NCBI GenBank assembly: GCA_022560715.1
Contig: JADFSQ010000099.1
Location: forward strand, 1-7,227
From: Bacteroidota bacterium
GTDB taxonomy: Bacteria > Bacteroidota > Bacteroidia > Flavobacteriales > Flavobacteriaceae
Length of the DNA stretch: 7,227 nt
Direction of reading: 5' to 3'
Part shown: positions 1 to 5,988 of the stretch, piece after piece
Layout of the letters: each line of letters begins with the position of its first letter
Numbering within the stretch: position 1 is the first letter of the stretch
Notes under the pieces: model-generated
What the model was told of the DNA's origin: nothing
The model's database searches: none
Seen by the model: only the letters and a program-made list of their open reading frames with translations
Program-made: the position numbers and the translations under genes

Positions 1-24
1 AAGTTGATTATATCAGTAGTTAAA

Positions 25-55
25 CGAAGGTAGATATTTTTATTTACAAAGTCAA
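25..55 (-). promoter_or_regulatory. Possible promoter for a gene beyond the left edge
   Basis: On the minus strand, TACCTTCG (32 to 25) differs by one base from the Bacteroidota -7 consensus TAnnTTTG. It is preceded after 20 nt by TTG (55 to 53), close to the usual -33 spacing. Transcription would run off the left edge of the window, so no target gene can be seen. A match of this quality can arise by chance in AT-rich DNA. Confidence 0.22.
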
Positions 56-96
56 GTTTAAAATAAAAGGTCATTTCACTTTACTATATAAGTTCA

Positions 97-138
97 TAAA
101 AAAAGAGTAAGAAGCATAACTACAAAACTTGCTTTTTT
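97..138 (-). terminator. Possible terminator after the alkaline phosphatase gene
   Basis: Read on the minus strand, the phosphatase stop codon runs straight into AAAAAAG (138 to 132), which can pair with CTTTTTT (105 to 99). Three inner pairs (129 to 127 with 108 to 106) continue the stem after a 2-nt bulge, and the transcript ends in a run of U. This resembles an intrinsic terminator, but the stem is A/T-dominated and weak. The rest of positions 1 to 136 shows no gene. Confidence 0.3.
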
Positions 139-1267
139 AATTTCCACTCCTCCATTTTGTAACTCTTAATATTTTATCAAAAATTTCAGTGTTTTCGTAA
201 ATTCCTATAAACTCTTCAGATCCTGGACCATAAGCAAATACAGGAACTAAAGTAGCAGAATGTCCATTGGTTGAAAAGGTCATAGAGATTTCAGCATAGT
301 CGCTATATTCACTGCCGTCTTCCGCTTTTTTAATTGTGGATGCTAAAGTGAATCCTCCGGTTTCATGGTCTGCGGTTACAATAACTAATGTATTGCCATC
401 TTTTTCAGCAAAATCGAGGGCTTTGCCAATGGCATCATCAAAATCAAATAGTTCTGAGAGAAGGTATGCTCCATCGTTTGCATGTCCGCCCCAATCTATC
501 TGCGAACCTTCGACCATCAAAAAAAAGTTGGAATTATCTTTATCTTTACTAAGAAATTGAATTGCTAATTCAGTAGCATCAGATAGAAAATCGCCACGAC
601 CTTTCAAGATTGTTGGCATAGCATCTTGAGCTAAAAGATATGCTGCTTTTGAATACGATTGAAGAGCAGATACGTCACTTAATGCAGTTGTATCTATACT
701 GAAACCTTTCTCTTTTAATTCATTCAATAAATTTCTTCCATCATTACGATTATTAAAAAACCCTGTTCCACCACCAGCAAAAAAATCTATATCCGATTGT
801 ACTAAATCCAAAGCTATCTCTTCTTCCGAATTCCGACTTATGTTATGAGCATAGAAAGCTGCTGGTGTAGCGTGAGTGATGGAAGAAGTAGAAATAAGAC
901 CGCTCTTAATATTTTCAGAAGAAATTATTTCTATTATATTTTCAACTTTTGTTGAGTCGTCTGCTACTCCAATAGCACCATTGTAAGTTTTTATTCCACA
1001 TGCAAACGCTGTTGCACTAGCTGCAGAGTCGGTAATATCTTGTTTGGAAGACGAAGTGATTATAAGACCAATATGTTTAAAACGCGCATAGTTTGGCGAA
1101 GTTTCTTTGAAATAGAAAGCAGAAGAAATCTGCGATAACCCAGTTCCGTCACCAATTAAAAGGATAACGTTTTTTGGGGCAATGACTTCATTATTGACAT
1201 GAATTTTTTGCTTACAAGTAAACAATGTAAGTAATAGACATCCTAAAATAATTTTTTTAAACTCCAT
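137..1267 (-). CDS. phoA: Alkaline phosphatase, TAB5-like secreted lipoprotein
   Basis: Phosphomonoesterase of the alkaline phosphatase family (PF00245), 376 residues, which frees phosphate from organic monoesters outside the cytoplasm. The signal peptide ends in a lipobox (LFTC, Cys18), so it is probably a lipoprotein. Visible active-site parts by homology: D40 in LLIGDGTG, nucleophile S81 in TDSAASATAFACG, H132 and T134 in THATPAA, R145, E253/D258/H262 in EGSQIDWGGHA, D300/H301 in TADHETGG and H336 in TNGHSA. All metal ligands are present. H132 and W259 replace E. coli Asp153 and Lys328, the combination found in cold-active TAB5 (Antarctic) and Vibrio phosphatases. From memory, the whole protein is close to TAB5 in length and sequence. 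The frame stays open upstream to 1579, but ATG 1267 is chosen because it gives the signal peptide and matches the TAB5 start. It lies 44 nt after crcB with its own candidate promoter. Confidence 0.97.
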   Translation of the reverse strand: MEFKKIILGCLLLTLFTCKQKIHVNNEVIAPKNVILLIGDGTGLSQISSAFYFKETSPNYARFKHIGLIITSSSKQDITDSAASATAFACGIKTYNGAIGVADDSTKVENIIEIISSENIKSGLISTSSITHATPAAFYAHNISRNSEEEIALDLVQSDIDFFAGGGTGFFNNRNDGRNLLNELKEKGFSIDTTALSDVSALQSYSKAAYLLAQDAMPTILKGRGDFLSDATELAIQFLSKDKDNSNFFLMVEGSQIDWGGHANDGAYLLSELFDFDDAIGKALDFAEKDGNTLVIVTADHETGGFTLASTIKKAEDGSEYSDYAEISMTFSTNGHSATLVPVFAYGPGSEEFIGIYENTEIFDKILRVTKWRSGN

Positions 1268-1292
1268 ATAATTTTCAATTTTTTTTCTTGTG

Positions 1293-1305
1293 TTAACAAA
1301 GTTAA
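1293..1305 (-). promoter_or_regulatory. Candidate phosphatase promoter overlapped by an inverted repeat
   Basis: TAACTTTG on the minus strand (1304 to 1297) matches the Bacteroidota -7 consensus TAnnTTTG exactly and sits 29 nt before the phosphatase ATG. A TTG lies 15 nt further upstream, slightly closer than usual for a -33 element. The -7 element is embedded in a perfect inverted repeat, TTAAC-AAA-GTTAA (1293 to 1305), which could be an operator. Phosphate control is plausible, but no classical Pho box is recognised. Confidence 0.4.
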
Positions 1306-1311
1306 TATATT

Positions 1312-1674
1312 CTACTTTACAATATAAAGTCCCAAAAATACTGCAAGAAACCCAATTACAAAACTTGCGAATGTGTAGAGTGCAAAACTTGTAAAATCTC
1401 CCGACTTTAAAAATGCTTGATTTTCGTAAGCAAAGGCAGAAAATGTTGTAAAACCACCACAAAATCCTGTTGCCAAAAGTAAGGTTTGATTGGAAGATAG
1501 TGTATTGTTTTTTGCTGCGAAACCAAGAATGATTCCTATTAGTAAACTTCCTAAAATATTTACAGTAAAAGTTCCCCAAGGAAATCCTTCAGTATTATTT
1601 AAGTATTTACCAATAACATATCGTAGTGCACTACCAAAACCACCACCAACAAAAACGAGTAAAAGCTGTTTCAA
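1312..1674 (-). CDS. crcB: Fluoride ion channel CrcB/Fluc
   Basis: Small membrane protein of 120 residues, the full usual length of the CrcB/Fluc family, which forms dual-topology dimers that export fluoride. Family signatures are all visible: GGGFGSALRY (residues 10 to 19), GTFTVNILGS with the pore Asn39 (34 to 43), and GFCGGFTTFSAF (70 to 81) with the two pore phenylalanines F78 and F81. Four hydrophobic segments span the chain. The start is TTG at 1674. An in-frame stop lies two codons upstream and no ATG is available, and MKQLLLVF agrees with the usual N-terminus of flavobacterial relatives. It may be cotranscribed with the SRPBCC gene upstream and the phosphatase downstream. No fluoride riboswitch is recognisable in the 79-nt leader, which is largely a heptad repeat array. 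Only one copy of the channel is present, as expected for the homodimeric type. Confidence 0.96.
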   Translation of the reverse strand: MKQLLLVFVGGGFGSALRYVIGKYLNNTEGFPWGTFTVNILGSLLIGIILGFAAKNNTLSSNQTLLLATGFCGGFTTFSAFAYENQAFLKSGDFTSFALYTFASFVIGFLAVFLGLYIVK

Positions 1675-1691
1675 ATTAAGTTATAGTTTTT

Positions 1692-1740
1692 AAATTCCAA
1701 ATTCCAAATTCCAAAGTTCAAAGTTTCAAGTTTCAAGTTT
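1692..1740. repeat. Tandem array with 7-bp period (ATTCCAA / AGTTTCA)
   Basis: Seven consecutive heptads fill the gap between crcB and the SRPBCC gene: AAATTCC three times, then AAAGTTC, AAAGTTT, and CAAGTTT twice. Further partial matter runs into a 9-base A tract (1742 to 1750). The array drifts from one heptad type to another through single-base changes. On the minus strand it contains several TTTG motifs at 7-bp spacing, just before the crcB start. The array shows no coding sense and no long hairpin. Confidence 0.85.
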
Positions 1741-1750
1741 CAAAAAAAAA

Positions 1751-1766
1751 CATTTATTCATTTATT
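1751..1766. repeat. 8-bp tandem duplication at the SRPBCC gene stop
   Basis: CATTTATT is repeated twice in direct succession (1751 to 1758 and 1759 to 1766), covering the last codons and TAA of the SRPBCC gene. It abuts the A tract and heptad array, so the whole stretch 1692 to 1766 is low-complexity and probably prone to slippage. Confidence 0.7.
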
Positions 1767-2776
1767 GGGACATAAATTTCAGTAATCCAATCGGCTGGAT
1801 TTGGGACATTAACAGGATCAGTAGTATAAATTTCAAAAGGTTTAATATCAGACTGCTCAATATTGTTTTCAGCAATAAACTTCATTGTTGTTTCCCACGC
1901 TTCATGTAAGTTAATATAGTTTCCTTTTAGAGTTGTTTTTAAAGCAGATAATTTCGGTATATAATCGCATAAAATATCAGTATCTCCAGTAATTACTATT
2001 TTTTCTTTTACAGGGATGCCATTGCTCATTATAAAGGTGCCATTTTTCATATTCATATCATGATATATAGTGAAAGGCATTCCAGAAAAAGCGATACTGT
2101 TTTGTTTCATAAACCTGCTAATACTTTCGTATTGTTGTGTCATCACCTGACTAATATTGCTACTTGTTGCATTAGTCGTTTTATATAGATAAAATCCGCC
2201 ACCATATTCTGTAACACCATTTATTTCTATGCGATATACTTTCATACTATTAACAACTATACTATCTAATTTTTCCAAACCACGCTCAAAATTTGGTCCA
2301 ATTTGTTTTTCCATTCCTCCCGTTACAACATTAAAAGCTTTAAACATAAATGGTAAATTTTCTCCGGAAATATCCCAAGTTACATTTGTACTATTGTCAT
2401 CATTTGGTGTAAAAGTCCAGTTAACTTTTGATGGATAAAAATCATCAAATTGCAATTCTTGTTCTATTGAAGTATTAGGAATTGCATCAATAGTTTTCAT
2501 TGTCCCGATACCATCTTTATCTTCCCAAGCATAAGAGCCACCAACGCCTTTGGTAATTTCAGAAAGTGTAATGATTGTATTAGGATCATTTTCAACCCAA
2601 GCGACCCAAGCTTCCCAGTTTTTAAAATCGATAACATTATTGTAAATTACTGCTGAAGGGGCTTTTATGGTTCTAGTTCGGATAACTTTAAATGAACTGG
2701 GTTGTACAGCTACGTAAATTGAAAAACCAATACCAAGAATTAATAACAGAAACAATAAATATTTAAGAACCTTCAT
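1754..2776 (-). CDS. Membrane-anchored SRPBCC plus GyrI-like effector-binding protein
   Basis: Protein of 340 residues with three parts. Residues about 4 to 25 form one hydrophobic segment, an N-terminal anchor or uncleaved signal. Residues about 30 to 175 look like an SRPBCC (START/polyketide cyclase-like) ligand-binding domain: the segment starts IKAPSAVIYNNVIDFKNW and the following region is rich in beta strands. From about residue 180 a GyrI-like/AraC effector-binding domain follows. Its typical end is present: an FEIYTTDPVNVP segment, then W-x-TEIYVPINE. Both domains bind small hydrophobic or cationic ligands in other families, but no helix-turn-helix is present, so this is not a transcription factor. 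The ligand and role are unknown. The hydrophobic N-terminus suggests it faces the periplasm. The ATG at 2776 is the natural start, and a perfect -7 element lies 17 nt upstream. crcB follows after 79 nt. Confidence 0.85.
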   Translation of the reverse strand: MKVLKYLLFLLLILGIGFSIYVAVQPSSFKVIRTRTIKAPSAVIYNNVIDFKNWEAWVAWVENDPNTIITLSEITKGVGGSYAWEDKDGIGTMKTIDAIPNTSIEQELQFDDFYPSKVNWTFTPNDDNSTNVTWDISGENLPFMFKAFNVVTGGMEKQIGPNFERGLEKLDSIVVNSMKVYRIEINGVTEYGGGFYLYKTTNATSSNISQVMTQQYESISRFMKQNSIAFSGMPFTIYHDMNMKNGTFIMSNGIPVKEKIVITGDTDILCDYIPKLSALKTTLKGNYINLHEAWETTMKFIAENNIEQSDIKPFEIYTTDPVNVPNPADWITEIYVPINE

Positions 2777-2793
2777 TTAAGTTAATTTTTTTC

Positions 2794-2801
2794 CAAAGAT
2801 A
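2794..2801 (-). promoter_or_regulatory. Candidate -7 element for the SRPBCC gene
   Basis: TATCTTTG on the minus strand matches TAnnTTTG exactly and ends 17 nt before the ATG at 2776, implying a very short leader. No clear TTG/TTTG -33 element is seen at 17 to 23 nt upstream, which lowers confidence. It lies in the 131-nt divergent region shared with the peptidase gene. Confidence 0.38.
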
Positions 2802-2872
2802 AGAATTTACGCTAATAAATTTGAATTGATAATTTTTTGACCTTTATCATTTTAAATTCTCTCAAATTGTAG

Positions 2873-2880
2873 TATTTTCG
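2873..2880 (+). promoter_or_regulatory. Weak candidate -7 element for the M49 peptidase gene
   Basis: TATTTTCG differs by one base from TAnnTTTG and lies 27 nt upstream of the ATG at 2908. No -33 element is found at the normal distance: the nearest TTTG (2836 to 2839) is 33 nt away, which is too far. The sequence before the ATG is A-rich (AAAGAAAATATATAAAA), as is common in this phylum, with no Shine-Dalgarno motif. Confidence 0.22.
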
Positions 2881-2907
2881 AAGCCTTATTAAAGAAAATA
2901 TATAAAA

Positions 2908-4953
2908 ATGAAAATAGTACTTACCACATTAATAGCAGTTGTGATTTTATGGTCTTGTAAAACCGAAAATGAAGCACAAAAAGAAAAATTAACTCAAGAA
3001 TTTGCCAATCTTTCTGCCGATGAAGATTTTCCGTATTTGCTCGAACAGTTTGCCGATTTAAAAATACTACGTTACCAAATTCCTGGTTGGGAAGACTTAA
3101 CCTTAAAAGAACAAAAATTAGTGTATTACCTTACCCAAGCAGGCTTATCGGGACGAGATATTATGTGGGATCAAAATTACCGACACAATTTAAAAATCAG
3201 AAAAGCTCTGGAAAATATTTATACTTCTTATGAAGGCGATAAAACTTCCGATAATTGGAATGCTTTCGAAATTTATTTAAAACGTGTTTGGTTTAGTAAT
3301 GGAATACATCATCATTACAGCAATGCAAAAATTAAACCTGAATTTTCTTCAGAATATTTCAAAACACTTTTAACCGAAACGAGTACAACATTTGAAGGTG
3401 TAGCGTTCGATGTGATTTTTAATGATGTTGATGCAAAAAAAGTGAATCAAGCAAAAGATGTAGATAATGTTTTGCTTTCAGCAGTAAATTTTTATGGACC
3501 AGATGTTACCAATGCAGATGTTGAAAATTTTTATGCAAACAAAAAATCGCCTAATCCAGATAAGCCATTGTCTTATGGTTTAAATTCACAGTTGGTTAAA
3601 GTAGATGGCGTTTTAAAAGAGCGTGTTTATAAGTCGGGTGGTTTATATGGTTCTGCAATTGACGAAATTGTAAAATGGTTAACCAAAGCGCAAGGTGTTG
3701 CGGAAAATAAAGCACAAGGTGATGCTCTGGGTTTATTAATTGAATATTACGACACCGGAAGTTTACAAACCTGGGACGATTACAATGTAGCTTGGACAGC
3801 AGCTACCGAAGGTAATATAGATTATATAAACAGCTTTATTGAAGTGTATAATGATCCATTAGGTTACAGAGGTTCTTACGAAACTATTGTACAGATTAAG
3901 GATTTTGATATGTCTGAAAAAATGGCTGTTTTATCTGAAAATGTACAATGGTTTGAAGATAATTCTACCTTAATGGATGCTCACAAAAAGAAAAATGTTG
4001 TAGGTGTAACTTATAAAGTGGTAAATGTTGCAGGTGAAGCAGGAGATGCATCACCAAGTACGCCAATTGGTGTTAATTTGCCAAACGCAAACTGGATTCG
4101 TGCTGCCGTTGGAAGTAAATCGGTTTCTCTCGGAAACATAACGAATGCTTATAGCAATGCTAGAACTCCTGGACGTTTAAAAGAATTTGTAAACGATGAT
4201 GAAGAATACCAATTGCAAAAAGAACTTGGTCAATTATCAGGTAAGCTACATACTGCACTTCACGAAGTTATTGGTCATGCATCAGGACAACTAAATCCTG
4301 GAGTTGGAGAAACCAAAGAAACACTAAAAAATTATGCTTCAACTCTTGAAGAAGGTCGTGCAGATTTAGTTGGACTGTATTATTTATACAGCCCAAAACT
4401 ACAAGAACTTGGCTTGGTAGAAGATTGGAAAAAATTAGGCATGACCGCTTACGATGGTTATATACGTAATGGATTGATGACACAATTAATCCGTTTAAAA
4501 TTAGGCGACGATATAGAGCAAACACACATGCGTAACAGGCAATGGGTTAGTGCTTGGGTTTTCGAGAAAGGAGCAAAAGATAATGTAATTGAAAAAAATA
4601 TTCGTGATGGTAAAACCTATTTTAATATTAACGATTATGCCAAACTTCGTGAACTTTTTGGACAGTTATTACGAGAAACACAACGTATTAAATCTGAAGG
4701 AGATTTTGCTGCTGCAGAAGCCTTAGTAGAAACCTATGGTGTAAAAGTAGATCAAGCCATTCATGCCGATGTTTTAAAACGAAACAAACAATTTAAATCG
4801 GCACCATATAGTGGTTTTGTAAATCCTGTGTTAGTGCCAGAAATGGATGATACTGGAGAAATTATTGCAATTAAAGTAATGCAACCAAAGAGTTTTAAAA
4901 GCCAGATGTTAGACTATTCAGAGCACTTTAGTTTTTTACCTGAAGAAAACTAA
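2908..4953 (+). CDS. Dipeptidyl-peptidase III family zinc peptidase (M49), lipoprotein
   Basis: Zinc exopeptidase of 681 residues that, by family, removes dipeptides from the N-terminus of short peptides. The signature is HEVIGH (residues 452 to 457), the M49 HExxGH zinc motif, with EEGRAD (481 to 486) supplying the third zinc ligand, by homology E482. The interval between the two motifs is short, as in bacterial members such as the Bacteroides enzyme, and shorter than in the human protein. A conserved substrate-site-like stretch (WIRAAVGSKSVSLGN) lies about 50 residues before the HExxGH motif. The N-terminus is a lipoprotein signal (hydrophobic residues 3 to 15, lipobox LWSC, Cys17), so the protein is exported and membrane-anchored. 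The acidic KTENE after the Cys could be a surface-export tag, but that is inference. Relatives are often mislabelled as dihydrofolate reductase, and nothing here supports that function. It is probably monocistronic: the neighbour upstream is divergent and the one downstream convergent. Confidence 0.95.
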   Translation: MKIVLTTLIAVVILWSCKTENEAQKEKLTQEFANLSADEDFPYLLEQFADLKILRYQIPGWEDLTLKEQKLVYYLTQAGLSGRDIMWDQNYRHNLKIRKALENIYTSYEGDKTSDNWNAFEIYLKRVWFSNGIHHHYSNAKIKPEFSSEYFKTLLTETSTTFEGVAFDVIFNDVDAKKVNQAKDVDNVLLSAVNFYGPDVTNADVENFYANKKSPNPDKPLSYGLNSQLVKVDGVLKERVYKSGGLYGSAIDEIVKWLTKAQGVAENKAQGDALGLLIEYYDTGSLQTWDDYNVAWTAATEGNIDYINSFIEVYNDPLGYRGSYETIVQIKDFDMSEKMAVLSENVQWFEDNSTLMDAHKKKNVVGVTYKVVNVAGEAGDASPSTPIGVNLPNANWIRAAVGSKSVSLGNITNAYSNARTPGRLKEFVNDDEEYQLQKELGQLSGKLHTALHEVIGHASGQLNPGVGETKETLKNYASTLEEGRADLVGLYYLYSPKLQELGLVEDWKKLGMTAYDGYIRNGLMTQLIRLKLGDDIEQTHMRNRQWVSAWVFEKGAKDNVIEKNIRDGKTYFNINDYAKLRELFGQLLRETQRIKSEGDFAAAEALVETYGVKVDQAIHADVLKRNKQFKSAPYSGFVNPVLVPEMDDTGEIIAIKVMQPKSFKSQMLDYSEHFSFLPEEN

Positions 4954-4967
4954 AAAGTTAAAAGGTA

Positions 4968-5156
4968 TTATTTCACAAAAACAAACTTAATAAAAGCTAT
5001 AAAAGCTATAAAACCAATAAAGGCAAGTAAAATCCAAATAGTTCCTTTGTAATGACGTTTATGTATTTTAATATCTTTTCTATACGCAAAAATCAAAATA
5101 ATAATAAAGGCGATTAAAAATATAATTCCGAAAACGATTTGACCTTTACTAAACAT
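4968..5156 (-). CDS. Small conserved-looking membrane protein, two helices
   Basis: Protein of 62 residues, function unknown. Two hydrophobic segments (about 7 to 24 and 41 to 60) flank a strongly basic loop, YRKDIKIHKRHYKG, which should face the cytoplasm, placing both ends outside. The ATG is good, a perfect -7 element lies upstream, and the gene fills the space between two well-defined genes with a 14-nt convergent gap to the peptidase. These facts favour a real gene despite its size. I recall similar short proteins beginning MFSKGQI in other Flavobacteriaceae, but could not check this. The second helix contains FIAFIAFI, encoded by a 9-bp tandem repeat. Confidence 0.8.
   Translation of the reverse strand: MFSKGQIVFGIIFLIAFIIILIFAYRKDIKIHKRHYKGTIWILLAFIGFIAFIAFIKFVFVK
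4990..5014. repeat. 9-bp in-frame tandem repeat in the small membrane protein
   Basis: ATAAAAGCT occurs twice (4990 to 4998 and 4999 to 5007) with a partial third copy (ATAAAAC). On the coding strand it encodes the repeated FIA/AFI pattern of helix 2. The unit length is a multiple of three, so changes in copy number would lengthen or shorten the helix without a frameshift. Confidence 0.7.
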
Positions 5157-5192
5157 ATTTGTTTATTTTTAATGCTTAAAATTTAACTAGCA

Positions 5193-5200
5193 CAAATTTA
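5193..5200 (-). promoter_or_regulatory. Candidate -7 element for the small membrane protein gene
   Basis: TAAATTTG on the minus strand matches TAnnTTTG exactly, 36 nt before the ATG at 5156. The closest TTTG upstream is only 13 nt away, inside the start of the divergent dehydrogenase gene, so the -33 partner is not convincing. The 53-nt divergent gap (5157 to 5209) must also hold the dehydrogenase control signals, which I could not identify. Confidence 0.33.
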
Positions 5201-5209
5201 AAGAATAAT

Positions 5210-5932
5210 ATGCCAAACGCCATAGTTTTTGGAGCAACATCTGGAATTGGAAAAAAACTTGCTCAATTTTTGGTCAATGATAATTACCATGTCATAATTA
5301 CTGGAAGACGATTTGAATTACTAGAAGAAATTAAAGCTGTAAATCCAAACGCTTATTCTATTAAAGAATTAGATGTACAGAATATTGGTGACATAGAGGC
5401 GTTTTTTTATGAAACTGTAAACAAATTTAAAGAGGTTAGCCTTATTATTCATACTGCAGGTATTGGTTACGAGAACCCAGAGTTGGATTGGCAAAAAGAA
5501 CAAGATACTATAAAAACCAATGTGCTTGGAGCAACTCGTATTTACGATTTAGCTTTTATTTTATTTAAAACACAAGGTTTTGGGCATTTAGTGTCTATTT
5601 CGTCTATTGCTTCATTGCGAGGGAATAGACATTCACCTGCATATTTTGCATCAAAAGCATTTCAAGTAAATTATTTGGAGTCTTTATATTTTAAATCCAA
5701 AGAAATAAAAGGAAAGAAAGTATTTGTTACCGATATACGTCCTGGATTTGTAGATACAAGAATGGCATTGGGAGACGATTTTTTTTGGATGGCATCCCTA
5801 GAAAAAGCAAGTAAACAAATCTATTCAGCAATAAAACGCAAAAAACGGAGAGTGTATATTTCTAAGCGTTGGATTTTAATTGCATGGGTATTAAAAGTTG
5901 TGCCTTCTTGGTTGATGAAAAAAGTAATGTAG
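5210..5932 (+). CDS. Short-chain dehydrogenase/reductase (SDR)
   Basis: Classical SDR oxidoreductase of 240 residues, substrate unknown. Visible motifs: the dinucleotide-binding GATSGIG (residues 8 to 14), RR at 33 and 34 after beta-2 suggesting NADPH preference, D55, HTAG (81 to 84) in place of the usual NNAG, N104 in KTNVLGA, S132 in SISSIAS, the Y145-x-x-x-K149 catalytic pair in SPAYFASKAF, and RPGFVDTRM (177 to 185). The S-to-Y spacing of 13 is normal, and all four catalytic residues are present. The C-terminal 20 residues are hydrophobic with basic ends (WILIAWVLKVVPSWLMKKV), preceded by the basic KRKKRR, which hints at peripheral or anchored membrane association. The start ATG 5210 fits directly before the first beta strand. 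A MazG-like gene follows after 56 nt on the same strand and may be cotranscribed. Confidence 0.92.
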   Translation: MPNAIVFGATSGIGKKLAQFLVNDNYHVIITGRRFELLEEIKAVNPNAYSIKELDVQNIGDIEAFFYETVNKFKEVSLIIHTAGIGYENPELDWQKEQDTIKTNVLGATRIYDLAFILFKTQGFGHLVSISSIASLRGNRHSPAYFASKAFQVNYLESLYFKSKEIKGKKVFVTDIRPGFVDTRMALGDDFFWMASLEKASKQIYSAIKRKKRRVYISKRWILIAWVLKVVPSWLMKKVM

Positions 5933-5957
5933 TTCTACGCTGAAGCTTCGAACTATA
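5928..5957 (+). other. Stem-loop at the dehydrogenase stop codon
   Basis: TGTAGTTC (5928 to 5935) can pair with GAACTATA (5950 to 5957), giving 8 pairs with one G-U. The 14-nt loop holds the palindrome GAAGCTTC. The left arm includes the TAG stop codon. There is no following U run, so it is a poor intrinsic terminator. RNA stability, processing between the two cistrons, or chance are alternatives. Confidence 0.3.
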
Positions 5958-5988
5958 AATTATATCAATAAAATAGATTATAAGTAAG

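Noticed and set aside
336..560. Plus-strand open frame opposite the phosphatase; similar frames at 1490 to 1693, 2229 to 2438 and, on the minus strand, 6021 to 6230
   Set aside because: All are antisense to confident genes, have Ser/Pro/Lys-rich random-looking translations, and lack homology that I recognise.
1268..1579. Upstream extension of the phosphatase frame by 104 codons, overlapping crcB in another frame
   Set aside because: The extension has unlike composition (many Cys, Phe, Asn, Lys), would bury the lipoprotein signal inside the chain, and overlaps the well-conserved crcB. ATG 1267 explains everything.
1692..1740. CRISPR-like repeat array
   Set aside because: The units are 7 bp and directly adjacent, with no spacers, and no cas genes lie nearby.
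1675..1753. Fluoride riboswitch ahead of crcB
   Set aside because: The leader is mostly heptad repeats and A/T tracts. None of the conserved GG-rich riboswitch core is visible.
4268..4525. 85-codon open frame antisense to the peptidase catalytic region
   Set aside because: It lies entirely opposite strongly conserved M49 motifs, with no family resemblance and no promoter-like sequence. It is a by-product of the codon use of the real gene.
4954..4967. Terminator between the peptidase and the small membrane protein gene
   Set aside because: The 14-nt gap holds only A/T-rich sequence with no inverted repeat able to form a stem.
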